44,060 bases of DNA from Paulinella micropora (GCA_009731375.1 BJOX01000320.1:68554-112613); one strand, 5' to 3'; numbered from the stretch's first letter, positions 31,784 through 40,346 are shown. A program made the numbers and translations. The notes: generated from the sequence alone by a model not told the origin.

Positions 31784-31897
31784 TGATATTTTATTCTGAC
31801 TTCGTCATCATAAAACATCGTAAGCCATTAAAGTTTAAAAAACGATGTTTGACAATAAACGAGAGTGCGTAGCACGAAGTGAAATTGTCAAATATCA
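31784..31897 (-). repeat. intergenic double-hairpin element, copy E2 (complete)
   Basis: TGATATTT at 31784-31791 and AAATATCA at 31890-31897 are inverted ends; the minor capsid stop codon abuts the right end. Stems are AAACATCGT (31813-31821) with ACGATGTTT (31842-31850), and TTTGACAAT (31848-31856) with ATTGTCAAA (31884-31892). The loop holds GAGAGTGCGTAGCACGAA, itself a GTGC/GCAC mini-hairpin. Confidence 0.9.
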
Positions 31898-32707
31898 TCA
31901 GGATTTCAACAAATTGAAGAATGATGTAAATAAATTAAAATAATTTGTCTCTCTGTAAATTAATAATGTCATTACAATACCTAACCCATTAAGATTAATC
32001 GCTTGGTCGTTTTCGTCTGTAAGATAAAACCGATACACATTATTTGAACTGGCGGATAATTTCTTACCATACTCAGACCCACTTCCGTCGTATATAACAG
32101 CACCAAAGGGAATTTCGTTGGCTGTGTATATTTCTTGTAGCACGTGATTATCTCCTTCACCAACTAAGTCTGATTGAAGGTATAAAGTCTTTTCCCCAGT
32201 TAGAATAATCACATTTGGCGATTTAATGAAATCATTAGTAAAGAAATATGTTGAATTTCTATCAAAACCCATAACCTCGTGAATACGTGTATCAGCATCA
32301 AATATAAACCGCGGTTGAATACCTCCGTTATTTGAAACACTGAATGTTAATTTACCATCCTCCGCTTCTGTGTTTGTATTGTTGCTTGAGACAACATAAG
32401 TATAGTCATTTGGACTTTCTGCCGTCAGTACCTCCGACAACTTATTTTTTAAATTGTTCATTGTGTAGTTTCCTTCAGGTATCGTAATTAAAGCCTCATA
32501 CCCGTCTTCGGATAATGTAAAAGTATTATATGGGGAAGCCACAGAGTAATACGACTTTGGAACATAGATATGAAGAATTTTACAATGTGTGGGATTGTCT
32601 AGCCCCTTCATATTGACTTCGTGTGTAAAGTCGCTGTCTGTCCCCGTTATTCTATTTTTACTATTTATGTAATAGATACCAGAACTTCTTCCTCCCTTGT
32701 ACTCCAT
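31898..32707 (-). CDS. minor capsid (penton) protein, single jelly-roll type
   Basis: 269 codons, intact. The N-terminal GIYYINSKNRITGTDSDF and the ALITIPEGNYTMNNLKNKL motif are characteristic of the penton-type minor capsid proteins of Polintons and Polinton-like viruses, where they form the vertices of the particle. FIFDADTRIHEVMGFDRNS and VYRFYLTDENDQAINLNGLG complete the beta-rich fold. The stop codon directly abuts intergenic element E2. The start at 32707 is the only ATG before the conserved N-terminus and lies downstream of a TATA-like sequence (32745-32757). Confidence 0.82.
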   Translation of the reverse strand: MEYKGGRSSGIYYINSKNRITGTDSDFTHEVNMKGLDNPTHCKILHIYVPKSYYSVASPYNTFTLSEDGYEALITIPEGNYTMNNLKNKLSEVLTAESPNDYTYVVSSNNTNTEAEDGKLTFSVSNNGGIQPRFIFDADTRIHEVMGFDRNSTYFFTNDFIKSPNVIILTGEKTLYLQSDLVGEGDNHVLQEIYTANEIPFGAVIYDGSGSEYGKKLSASSNNVYRFYLTDENDQAINLNGLGIVMTLLIYRETNYFNLFTSFFNLLKS

Positions 32708-32708
32708 C

Positions 32709-32757
32709 GTAGGTGCTTTTTATAAAAACCACCTACAACCTCAAAAATCTATATATA
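32709..32757 (-). promoter_or_regulatory. TATA-like box and long palindrome in the minor capsid 5' region
   Basis: GTAGGTG (32709-32715) and CACCTAC (32730-32736) form a stem extended by an inner TTTTT/AAAAA pairing around TATAA. ATATATATAG on the minus strand lies just upstream (about 32748-32757). Confidence 0.5.
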
Positions 32758-32771
32758 TTAGAAAATATCTT

Positions 32772-34862
32772 TTACAAAAAGGTGTCAAATCCATAACCAT
32801 TCTGTGCTTTTAATTTTTCTGCTTCGTCTTCTTTTAAGTCTGTGTAGCCACTAGCAAACTTAAATCGGTTGCCTTTCGCCCGCTCCATTAAAAACCTCAT
32901 TGAGTGCCAACCACACGTGTCTGATGTGTCTGATTGTTGTTTTACTTGATTAACCTTCATTAATAAATAACTATCGGGGTGGCTTCGGTCAATTAGTTGT
33001 TTCATTTGTTGTTGAAAGTCTTCCGTTGGTTGGTAAAGTGCTAATGGGTCATAGACTTCAACACTCCTGTCTTTATCTAGAATTATCCATACGGCGATCC
33101 AATGAGACCCCGCTTGTTTGTGATTATCTAAATTCATAATAAATCCGTATCGCTTTCTGCTTCCGGGCTTCAACGTGTAGATTTCATCACTGGCTATTGC
33201 TCCGAGATACCATCCATATTTTTTCATTATGTCGTCTATTTCATTAGTCATTAGTCCCCTCCCTTCTCCTTCCTGTGTGGGTTCCTCTGGCTCTGGTTGC
33301 TGTTGCTCTTGCTCTGGCTCTGGTTGCTGTGGTTGTGGCGTCTCCGCGATGAGTGGCTTTGCCACGATATTCTGCTCCGCAGAACTTGTTCTCGGGGGTA
33401 TTGTCTCTGGCTCTGGTTGCTGTGGTTGTGTCTCTAATGGTAGTTGTTGAGGCATTCCCTCGTCAATATTCAAATCTGTTGAAACTCGTTTATCTAAATT
33501 GGGATCGGAAGTCATTTTGTTAGTTAGAGTATTTACAAAATCATGTTTGTTCATTGTGTGTTTCCAATCTTTGCGGGCTAAGTATTTTTTTATTTTCGCT
33601 ATTGAAAATACTTTATCAATTAATTCTTCTAATGTCTTCGCTCCACTACCTTTTTGCTCATTAATACCCATGTACTCTTCATATCTAGCATAATCCGCCA
33701 CTTTTCTTTTTACGTTTTCCTTTTCATTTCCAACATCAATATTAAACCTTTTAATCATGTCAATAATCCACTTTGAAGTGTCTTTGTAATTTAATTTTTT
33801 ATGTCCATCACTATCTAGTCTCTTTTTTAAAGCCTGTGCTAACTCTTTTATAGTAATGTTTGGGTGATAAGTTTTTGAAAATGCTGATATTAAAAATTGA
33901 TTAATTTGTAAATGTTCAAAATGCTTACCCTTTTCTTCTGCCTTCTTTTCTTCCTTTTCAAGTTTTTCTTTATATTCTTCTGCTAACTTTTTCTGTTCCT
34001 CTAAAGATGTCGCTGTGGCTATAGCCATCTGAATATCTTGACTGGCTTTTTGTAAGTCTTTACGACTCATCTTTTTTATGAACTTATCTGTATATCCTGC
34101 TAATTTCAGTGTTTCAATATCTTTCTGCTTTTGCTTTTTTTCTTCCTCATATTGCTCTTTCGTTTTCAATGGTGCTTCATCTCCTAAATTAGGTAATGGC
34201 GGTGCTTGTGGTGGTGCTCCAAATGGCGGTGCTTGTTGTGGTGCTCCTAATGGCGGTGCTTGTGGTTGCCCCTGCTGTGGTGGCATAATATATTGATATT
34301 GTGGTGGCGGTGGTAATGCTTGTATCCTATTTTTTCTATCTTCTTCATATTTTACATCATCTATGAGTTTTTGCTCCCTTCTTAGTTCTCTGTCTTTTTG
34401 TTCTTGTCGTTCCTTGATATCGGATAGTTCCTTGCGGTGTATCCTTGCTAACTCATCCTGCCTTTCCTTCGCATCGGCTATGTCTTTTCGTTCTAGCCTT
34501 TTCTTTTCTTCTATCACATCTTCCCTCTTCTTCTTTTCCTTTTCTTCCTCGTCATGTATTAACTCATATTTCTTTTGTAAGTTGCTTTGTATCTGGTTTC
34601 TGTTCTCGTGTTCAAGACGATTGAAATCAGATTTGATTATTTTTTCTCTTGGTTTGCGACCCTGCCTTTGTGGCCTCGGCTTACCAATATATTTCAAAAA
34701 CAACTTAACGATTTGAAGTGTGCTCATATCATTTGTTTTCTTACCAAAATTAAGATAATATTTTTTACCCTTCTGGATAATATATGGTCTCCCGCTCTTA
34801 TTCCTATAAATCCGCGGGGGTCTTACCTTAGCCTTTTTCTTATTAGTCTTTTTAGCGACCAT
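32772..34862 (-). CDS. Ulp1/adenain-type maturation protease with long coiled-coil N-terminal extension
   Basis: 696 codons, intact. C-terminal protease domain (about 545-696): His in GSHWIAVW (about 586), Asp in VEVYDPL (about 606), and Gln/Cys in QQSDTSDTCGWHS (about 650), the C48/adenain catalytic set that processes capsid precursors in Polintons. The first 90 residues are very basic (KKTNKKKAKVRPPR), followed by a charged coiled coil (about 95-185), a Pro/Gln-rich repeat (QAPPLGAPQQAPPFGAPP, about 195-235), more coiled coil, and an acidic Pro/Gln/Glu spacer ending GEGRGL just before the protease. That spacer is a possible self-cleavage point, by inference. The extension is much longer than a minimal adenain (about 200 aa), so this could be a polyprotein of a basic structural protein plus protease. 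Confidence 0.88.
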   Translation of the reverse strand: MVAKKTNKKKAKVRPPRIYRNKSGRPYIIQKGKKYYLNFGKKTNDMSTLQIVKLFLKYIGKPRPQRQGRKPREKIIKSDFNRLEHENRNQIQSNLQKKYELIHDEEEKEKKKREDVIEEKKRLERKDIADAKERQDELARIHRKELSDIKERQEQKDRELRREQKLIDDVKYEEDRKNRIQALPPPPQYQYIMPPQQGQPQAPPLGAPQQAPPFGAPPQAPPLPNLGDEAPLKTKEQYEEEKKQKQKDIETLKLAGYTDKFIKKMSRKDLQKASQDIQMAIATATSLEEQKKLAEEYKEKLEKEEKKAEEKGKHFEHLQINQFLISAFSKTYHPNITIKELAQALKKRLDSDGHKKLNYKDTSKWIIDMIKRFNIDVGNEKENVKRKVADYARYEEYMGINEQKGSGAKTLEELIDKVFSIAKIKKYLARKDWKHTMNKHDFVNTLTNKMTSDPNLDKRVSTDLNIDEGMPQQLPLETQPQQPEPETIPPRTSSAEQNIVAKPLIAETPQPQQPEPEQEQQQPEPEEPTQEGEGRGLMTNEIDDIMKKYGWYLGAIASDEIYTLKPGSRKRYGFIMNLDNHKQAGSHWIAVWIILDKDRSVEVYDPLALYQPTEDFQQQMKQLIDRSHPDSYLLMKVNQVKQQSDTSDTCGWHSMRFLMERAKGNRFKFASGYTDLKEDEAEKLKAQNGYGFDTFL

Positions 34863-34868
34863 TGTATA

Positions 34869-34994
34869 GATAGTTTAGAATTGCGTTTCGTGCTATCGCA
34901 CTCTCACTTATTCTAAACTATCGTTTTTTTATTTTAGGAAAAAATAATGGTCATCGATGTTTTGTGATGACGGCAGTCAGAACAAAACATCATT
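34869..34994 (-). repeat. intergenic double-hairpin element, copy E3
   Basis: Perfect 13-bp stem GATAGTTTAGAAT (34869-34881) with ATTCTAAACTATC (34910-34922), loop with GCGTTTCGTGCTATCGCACTC. A second stem is GATGTTTTG (34956-34964) with CAAAACATC (34983-34991). It fills the interval between the core protein stop and the protease start. Its ends are less well conserved than in E2 and E4. Confidence 0.85.
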
Positions 34995-35306
34995 TTATCT
35001 GAACTTTACAGCACCTCCTCGTTGCTTACCATACCCAAGTCTTGATGCTACAGCACCAACACTACCAGCGTAAGGCACCCCGACACTACTTAATGCTCCC
35101 GCAGTCCTTGAGATTAACTTATTACCGCGAAGAAATTTATCAACGGCCATTGCAGTTTNNNNNNNNNNAGCCCAGTTAATCTTTCCTCCCTTTTGTCCGC
35201 ATCCCTTCTTCTTGGTTTTCTTTTTTCCTCCCTTCTGTGGCATTGATGGATTGTATCCGATGTTATATCCTGATGGTTGTGAAATTATCACTGGCGATAC
35301 TGGCAT
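34995..35306 (-). CDS. small basic core- or pVI/pX-like protein
   Basis: About 100 codons on the minus strand, with a 10-N join at 35159-35168 that costs a few residues. Basic and glycine-rich: PQKGGKKKTKKKGCGQKGG near the N-terminus, a hydrophobic Ala/Gly/Val stretch (GALSSVGVPYAGSVGAVASR) and a C-terminal KQRGGAVKFR. Its size, charge, glycine pairs and place between protease and ATPase fit the small DNA-condensing or membrane-active capsid interior proteins of adenovirus-like elements. The GG sites could be protease targets. Homology is not demonstrated from this sequence. Confidence 0.6.
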   Translation of the reverse strand: MPVSPVIISQPSGYNIGYNPSMPQKGGKKKTKKKGCGQKGGKINWAXXXXTAMAVDKFLRGNKLISRTAGALSSVGVPYAGSVGAVASRLGYGKQRGGAVKFR

Positions 35307-35369
35307 ATATTAGAAAGATTTAAAAAATCTTTCAGCAAAAATAAAAAAATGATTCTAAAAATATTATTT

Positions 35370-35485
35370 TGATATTTTATTCACCCGCTACGCGGTTTCA
35401 TAAAACATCGTTTTTGCTTTTATGGTTTCGATGTTTGACAATAAACGAGAGTGCAAATAGCACGAAGTGAAATTGTCAAATATCA
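35370..35485 (-). repeat. intergenic double-hairpin element, copy E4 (complete)
   Basis: TGATATTT (35370-35377) and AAATATCA (35478-35485). The right end includes the TGA stop codon of the ATPase gene (35483-35485). Stems are AAACATCG (35403-35410) with CGATGTTT (35429-35436), and TTTGACAAT (35434-35442) with ATTGTCAAA (35472-35480). The loop has GAGAGTGCAAATAGCACGAA. Confidence 0.9.
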
Positions 35486-36301
35486 TTTTAATCTGAAGTC
35501 GAAGTTTTTTCTTAACTCATCATCAACACTTGAAACATAAAGAAAATTAAATCGTTCCTTTGTTGCTTCGTGATATTTTTGAAGAAAATAATCAAAGTCA
35601 AAAGATAAGTCTAAGTGTTTATACACGAGTTCCATTTTGTCCTGAGATTGCCCCGGAAAGATTAATAGATAAACTAACTGTTTAATGGCTTCTGGCCGTA
35701 GGTCGTTCAAATACTGGCTTGACATAATCACCTTTGATTTATAGTGTCTGTTCTTTTTTAACAAATCACTTACGGATTTGTCTCTTAATCCACTCCCTAA
35801 ATCGTCCAAAACAAAAACTACCTCTGGAGATATATATTTACTCGGCCTTTCTTTTGCCTCCTTTATCTGTTTCTTTTTTTCTTCTTTTCCAAAGTATAAA
35901 AATTGTGGCTTCTCTATTTCTTCTTTGTCTTGTTTTACTTCTCCTTCGTGTTGCTCGTCCTGTCTGTTCAGTTTGTCTAACTCATAATCAATGACATTTA
36001 CCCCATCTGATTTAAGAAAGGTATATATTGCCATCGGGTTGCCTCTGTTCTTAAAGTGCTTTACCATTGCTTTATAAATGTAGTCCTTGTGTATGGTTGA
36101 AGCAATAATGACAATACGGGTTTTTCTGTCTGTAGTTCGTTTCAGTATTTCAAAGAGTGCTGTCGTCTTACCGCTCTTCTTACGGGCGAGTAGAAATATG
36201 TTGGCATACGGCTCATTGAATAATTTATAACCCTTGGCTTTTTTATCTCCGTTTCCATCCTGCTTCACAGGCTTAACTTTGACATTGTTAATCTTAAGCA
36301 T
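35483..36301 (-). CDS. FtsK/HerA (A32-like) genome packaging ATPase
   Basis: 272 codons, intact. The Walker A-like loop is LLARKKSGKTT (residues 37-47; Ala replaces the first Gly of the usual pattern). Walker B is EVVFVLDDLG (160-169), followed by a sensor-type SSQYLNDL. The order and size match the A32-like ATPases of Polintons, which pump DNA into the capsid. A Lys/Glu-rich insertion (about 110-155) separates the two motifs. AATATAAG directly precedes the ATG at 36301. The upstream gene stops 9 nt before this start, suggesting one transcript. The TGA stop is shared with element E4. Confidence 0.9.
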   Translation of the reverse strand: MLKINNVKVKPVKQDGNGDKKAKGYKLFNEPYANIFLLARKKSGKTTALFEILKRTTDRKTRIVIIASTIHKDYIYKAMVKHFKNRGNPMAIYTFLKSDGVNVIDYELDKLNRQDEQHEGEVKQDKEEIEKPQFLYFGKEEKKKQIKEAKERPSKYISPEVVFVLDDLGSGLRDKSVSDLLKKNRHYKSKVIMSSQYLNDLRPEAIKQLVYLLIFPGQSQDKMELVYKHLDLSFDFDYFLQKYHEATKERFNFLYVSSVDDELRKNFDFRLK

Positions 36302-36309
36302 CTTATATT
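36302..36309 (-). promoter_or_regulatory. AATATAAG promoter-like motif abutting the ATPase ATG
   Basis: Reads AATATAAG-ATG on the minus strand, as at 28201 and 36734. It lies almost entirely between the upstream stop and this start. Confidence 0.4.
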
Positions 36310-36310
36310 A

Positions 36311-36670
36311 TCATCCTAAGAATTCTAAGCATACAACAATTCTTCCCGCTAAATTTCCTGTGTCAATATTTCCGCTGTCGGTTTCAAGGACTTTAAATGT
36401 ATATTGTCCGTCAGTCCATCCTACTACTAAGTTGTAGCCGAGGTTTGAAATGTTTGCTGTGGTGCTGTCCGCAAATGTTCCAATAATTCCAATTCTGTCC
36501 ATATAAAGAATTCTGGTTTTGGTTTCGGTCTGGTCGTTCATATAGTGGATAAATTTTACATTCATTTTGGTGGGTGTGAATGACATTTGAATATTTTTAT
36601 TAAATGTTTTGCTTCCTCCAGCAAAATCATTGCTTAGAAAAATAATCTTTTGGTATTTGTGCTCCGTCAT
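36311..36670 (-). CDS. Polinton small beta-rich protein of unknown function
   Basis: 119 codons, intact, ending 9 nt before the packaging ATPase start, same strand. No motif recognised. Predominantly beta-strand-like sequence (MNVKFIHYMND, TRILYMDRIGIIG, NLVVGWTDGQYTFKVLE, GRIVVCLEFLG) with no signal peptide or membrane segment, so a small structural component of the particle is possible. Upstream lies a degenerate remnant resembling the ends of the intergenic elements (TTCTGACTACG and CACTTCGTGCT, 36671-36700), then the divergent gene at 36734. Confidence 0.65.
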   Translation of the reverse strand: MTEHKYQKIIFLSNDFAGGSKTFNKNIQMSFTPTKMNVKFIHYMNDQTETKTRILYMDRIGIIGTFADSTTANISNLGYNLVVGWTDGQYTFKVLETDSGNIDTGNLAGRIVVCLEFLG

Positions 36671-36725
36671 TCTGACTACGCTTGCTTCGCCACTTCGTGC
36701 TTTGTGGTTAAAATATATAAATATA

Positions 36726-36733
36726 GATATAAG
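36726..36733 (+). promoter_or_regulatory. GATATAAG promoter-like motif abutting an ATG
   Basis: GATATAAG ends at the base before ATG 36734, as before the genes starting at 28201 and 36301. It supports the small plus-strand gene as real. Confidence 0.4.
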
Positions 36734-36985
36734 ATGATAAAAATTTTATTAATATTTGTTTGGTCTGTGTTAGGTAGGACGGCCTGCGACTTTTACTCAC
36801 GGATAAGCGAAAAAAAGAATATAAGTTGTGTTTATTGTATTCAAAAAGGTATAGATACTAAATTTAAATGTGTGTATAAGCCAATGTCAGATTGGTGTAT
36901 TAGTTTTGATGAAGCCCTACCATTAATGTGCTCAAATGATGCTATGTGGTATATGACACATATATACGAATGCTCACTTCTTTGA
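36734..36985 (+). CDS. small secreted-type cysteine-rich protein
   Basis: 83 codons, the only rightward gene inside the leftward particle cluster. The N-terminus MIKILLIFVWSVLGRTAC is a good signal peptide or signal anchor. The rest has seven cysteines (ISCVYC, FKCVY, DWCIS, LMCSN, YECSLL), suggesting disulphide bonds and an extracytoplasmic place. The ATG directly follows GATATAAG. The end overlaps the end of a leftward small membrane gene by 12 nt. I recognise no family. It could be a host-derived or host-directed accessory protein; this is inference. Confidence 0.55.
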   Translation: MIKILLIFVWSVLGRTACDFYSRISEKKNISCVYCIQKGIDTKFKCVYKPMSDWCISFDEALPLMCSNDAMWYMTHIYECSLL

Positions 36986-37140
36986 ACTAGAAGGAGAAGG
37001 AAGCACTATACCCACCAAAAGTGTGAGTATTCCGANNNNNNNNNNAAAATTCCGACATAAGTATTAGCGACCTCACAAGGCAAGTTCTTTTCAGATAGCC
37101 TTACGATACAAAGGGTGATGATGGCGATGATGACACCCAT
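36974..37140 (-). CDS. small membrane protein with two hydrophobic segments
   Basis: A short minus-strand gene of roughly 55 codons, from ATG at 37140 to TGA at 36974-36976, crossed by a 10-N join (37036-37045) with the bases ATTCCGA on both sides. The N-terminal segment (MGVIIAIITLCIV) and the segment after the join (GILTLLVGIVLPSPS) are hydrophobic and long enough to be membrane helices. Its ATG is 6 nt after the stop of the preceding leftward gene (37147-37335), as in an operon. No family recognised. Confidence 0.5.
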
Positions 37141-37146
37141 TTGAAA

Positions 37147-37335
37147 TTAGTATTTAATAAGTCGGCTGTCGGTTGGTCTGTTTTTTATACAACAACAATT
37201 CCAGTTATCTTCCAATTCGTGCTCTACTTTTTTTTCCTCATTCTTCAGTGAAATGTCTAAAACACGATTTTTTATTTCTGGAGTTAGTTCGCCATCTATT
37301 TCAATGACTGGCGGTGGTGGGTGTAATCTAGGCAT
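37147..37335 (-). CDS. small acidic protein of unknown function
   Basis: 62 codons. The ATG (37333-37335) overlaps the end of the fibre gene, whose TAG is at 37328-37330, so the two may be translationally coupled. It has a Pro-rich start (RLHPPPPVIEIDG) followed by a charged helix and a Cys-Cys-Cys run (NWNCCCIKN) near the end, a possible lipidation or metal site. No family recognised. Confidence 0.5.
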   Translation of the reverse strand: MPRLHPPPPVIEIDGELTPEIKNRVLDISLKNEEKKVEHELEDNWNCCCIKNRPTDSRLIKY

Positions 37336-40300
37336 TGGGAGGAAACACCACGGATCGTATTTCTGCTAGTTGGTTGGTTAAATCTTGTAATATATTAAGT
37401 AAAGTTTTATTTTCTTTTTCTAAATTAATCACTTTTTCCGCCATATGTTGAAATCCGCTTACCAATATCGGTATAAAATCTGTACATGTTATGCCTTCAA
37501 GGTAGCCGTCTCCATCCTCTGCTTTCATTCCACTTTCAGATACAAATTCTGGAAATACTTTTTTGACTTCGTCCGCAATAAATCCGTGGTTCTTTTTTTC
37601 TTTCTTTTCATCTGCTTTCCAATAATACGAACAGCAATTTATTTTCATTAGTTTCTCGCAACAATCACCGCAGTCTAATGTTTTAATATCTGATTTAAGC
37701 CGTCTATCCGATGATGGTGTCCAAGAACCATTCAAAGGAATATAATTATAAGCACCAGACGGCTCACCAGTAGTAGAGTTTGAAGTAGTCCAAGCATGAA
37801 GCAAACCAGTTGAAGAAACAATTACACCATAATTCGTATATCCTCCCGATTTAAAATATAGTTGTGGGTCGTTAGTAGAAGCGGGTCTTTGTCTTATTGT
37901 TAAAGAACCGCTTGATGTCGTTGGAAGAGTTATTCCACCATCTGCTTGAAAGGCACCTTTGTTCCACAAAAATCCATCGCTCCCTCTCAACGACATTAAA
38001 GCAACATCATTGGCATTTTCCCACACAAAACCGTGGGTCGTGTCCGCACCCGATCTAAATCTTACGGCATAACTACTAAATCCATTTCCTGCTGGTGCCG
38101 TTCCTGTTCCGCTTAATGCTTTATTATTCCCAGATTGTGCCATATAAATCCCCCAGCCTGGGTCAGTAATATCCCAAATATATATTCCTCTGGTGCTTCC
38201 TCCATTTGTTTGTCCCTGAATTCCTATTTTTGCTCCACTTGTATTTGTTGCTGATGTTAGTGTGTTCTGTGTATGTAATTCCCGCATTTGCTGTTATTAA
38301 TCCACTCGCGGTTGCCGTTGTTGTTGATATACCAGCAGTTGCCGTTAATGTAGTTCCCGTTATGGTTCCACCACTCGTTATATTGTTTGAGTTCATATCT
38401 AAGGCACCATAAAACCGCATACCGCCAGCATTGTTAAAACGGACAATGTCAGACGAAGCACTTTTATTATCCAAAAGTTTTGAAATATAAAGTCCCGCCC
38501 CTTTTACATCAGATGCTACATTCGTAAATACATAACCTCGTTGGTTCGCGGTTCCGCTTGTAGCGGTATTTAGAGTAAATAAGAAATACTGATAATCTCC
38601 TGATGTCTGTGAAAAGAATATATCACCTCCATTCTGGTTTAATATCCTCGCCCCATTATATGTTATATTTCCACCATTAGTGATAGTTTGATTATTAAAA
38701 TCAGCATTGTTCGTTAAAGTTAGATATTTTATCGTAGTGCTAGCCCCATTAAATGTTTTGCTTCCTGTTATGGTTTGGTCTGTTGATAGTCCCACGAAAT
38801 TAGTATCAACATAACTTTTATTCGCTCCGTCTGTTGATAATGTTGGAGTTCCAAGGTTCGCTATTTTGCTACTATTACAATCTAGCCCCGAAGCATTTAC
38901 CCAACCGACGATTGTCCCATCTATAATAAAACTTATTTTTTGGCAGAAATTTCAAAGTTGTAATTTACGCCCGTGCCCATATCAAGGCATCCGATAGATC
39001 CTATATTGGCTGTGGAGTTGAAAACCACGAATGTTCCTTTTGTTGTCGCATTCGTTGAATTTCCAGTTATTTCAAGGGCACTGCTACATGTCTTAATTCC
39101 TGCTATTGTTTGGTTTCCTGTGGTTTTAACCGCCGAAGTATCAAGGACAGAAACATCAACACCATCAACGAGATTTACATTTGTTATGCTTTGGTTTCCC
39201 ATATTTAGCCCTCCCGTCATACTAGCAGTGCCGTCTAATCTAAGAAAGGGTGATGCCACATTTCGCCATTGTCCAGTGCTATAAATGAGTAGTTGATTAT
39301 CTGCTACTGATGAGACAATCACATCGCTATGTGTATCAATACTCCCACTTGCCGACACTTTAGCCGTGTTCGTATCGTGCTCTGATAGCCAAGTTGTGAT
39401 AGACCTACCATTTAGTTGATTTACATTTGTTATGCTTTGACTTTTCATATCAAGACCAGCACTCGCATTTATTATACTGCTATCCTGTTAGTTTGACCAC
39501 TGCTGTATCAAGGGTGGATACATCCACACCATCAACATTACCAACATTTGTTATGTTAAATCCTCCCATATTTAAACTGCCCGTCATAGCCGTTGTGCCG
39601 TCCTTTGCTAGTTTCGTATCGGTATATGCTTTTGTTGAAGCATCGCCGTCATAGAATGGTGCTGGAAGCCCGCTAATTGCTGTCGTGCTGTTAAAATTAA
39701 AAACATTACCCGTCAATGTTATTCCACCCCCTGTTGTTGGAGCAAAAAGTATGGACGAGCCGACAAAAGATAATGGATAGCCCGTTGCACCACCGGCCTC
39801 CGACGAATAGATAGAGCCCATATTATTGTTGTAATTGAAGAATAACTTACCTGTATTTAATGGATTTGAATCTTTTACGGCCACATAAGTAGTAAATGTT
39901 TTATTCCCTGTTATGGTTTGGTCTCCTGTTAGTTTAACCACAGAACTATCAAGAGCCGAAACATCAACACCATCAACATTACCGACATTTGCTACATTAA
40001 AACCCCCCATATTTAAATCTCCAAACATCATAGCGAGACCATCCAATCTAAGAAAAGGTGAGTTTGTGTTTCTCCATTGCCCTGTGCTATAAATGAGTAG
40101 TTGGTTATCGGCGGGCGTGCCTGTAATCAAAACATCGCTATGTGTATTAATTGAACCATCCGCGGACACTTTATCATTATTGTCTTCGTGCTCAGATATC
40201 CAAGTATCAACATCTTTGGTATTTAATAAATTAACTCCCGTTATATTCAAATTACCACCCATACTAATGTTGCCGAATTCATCAACATTTATCGGAAAAG

Positions 40301-40346
40301 TTTTATTTACCCAGTTTATTGAGTTATATGTGAGATAACTATTCAT
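37328..40346 (-). CDS. long repeat-containing fibre protein with C-terminal S74 intramolecular chaperone, frameshifted
   Basis: One long minus-strand gene read in four frame segments, with frame changes near 39480, 38940 (A6 run) and 38280 (GGG run). The N-terminal side abuts a gap, so the start is uncertain. It is made of repeats containing LNMGGFNITNVGNVDGVD, VVKLTGDQTITG and DNQLLIYSTGQWRN, the style of phage and virus tail or spike fibres. The C-terminus is a Peptidase_S74 domain: SDRRLKSDIKTL (Ser-Lys dyad), KKNHGFIADEVKKVFPEFV and FIPILVSGFQHM, then a coiled coil. S74 domains trimerise the fibre and then cut themselves off. A host-attachment fibre is the likely role. Each segment is well conserved across the frame changes, arguing for recent or artefactual indels. 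Confidence 0.82.

Noticed and set aside
33229-34916. Rightward Cys/Ser-rich frames opposite the protease gene
   Set aside because: They are antisense shadows of its Pro/Gln/Glu and Lys/Glu-rich regions.
36661-36720. A sixth full copy of the intergenic hairpin element
   Set aside because: Only fragments (TTCTGACTACG, CACTTCGTGCT) match; the stems are absent, so it is at best a remnant.
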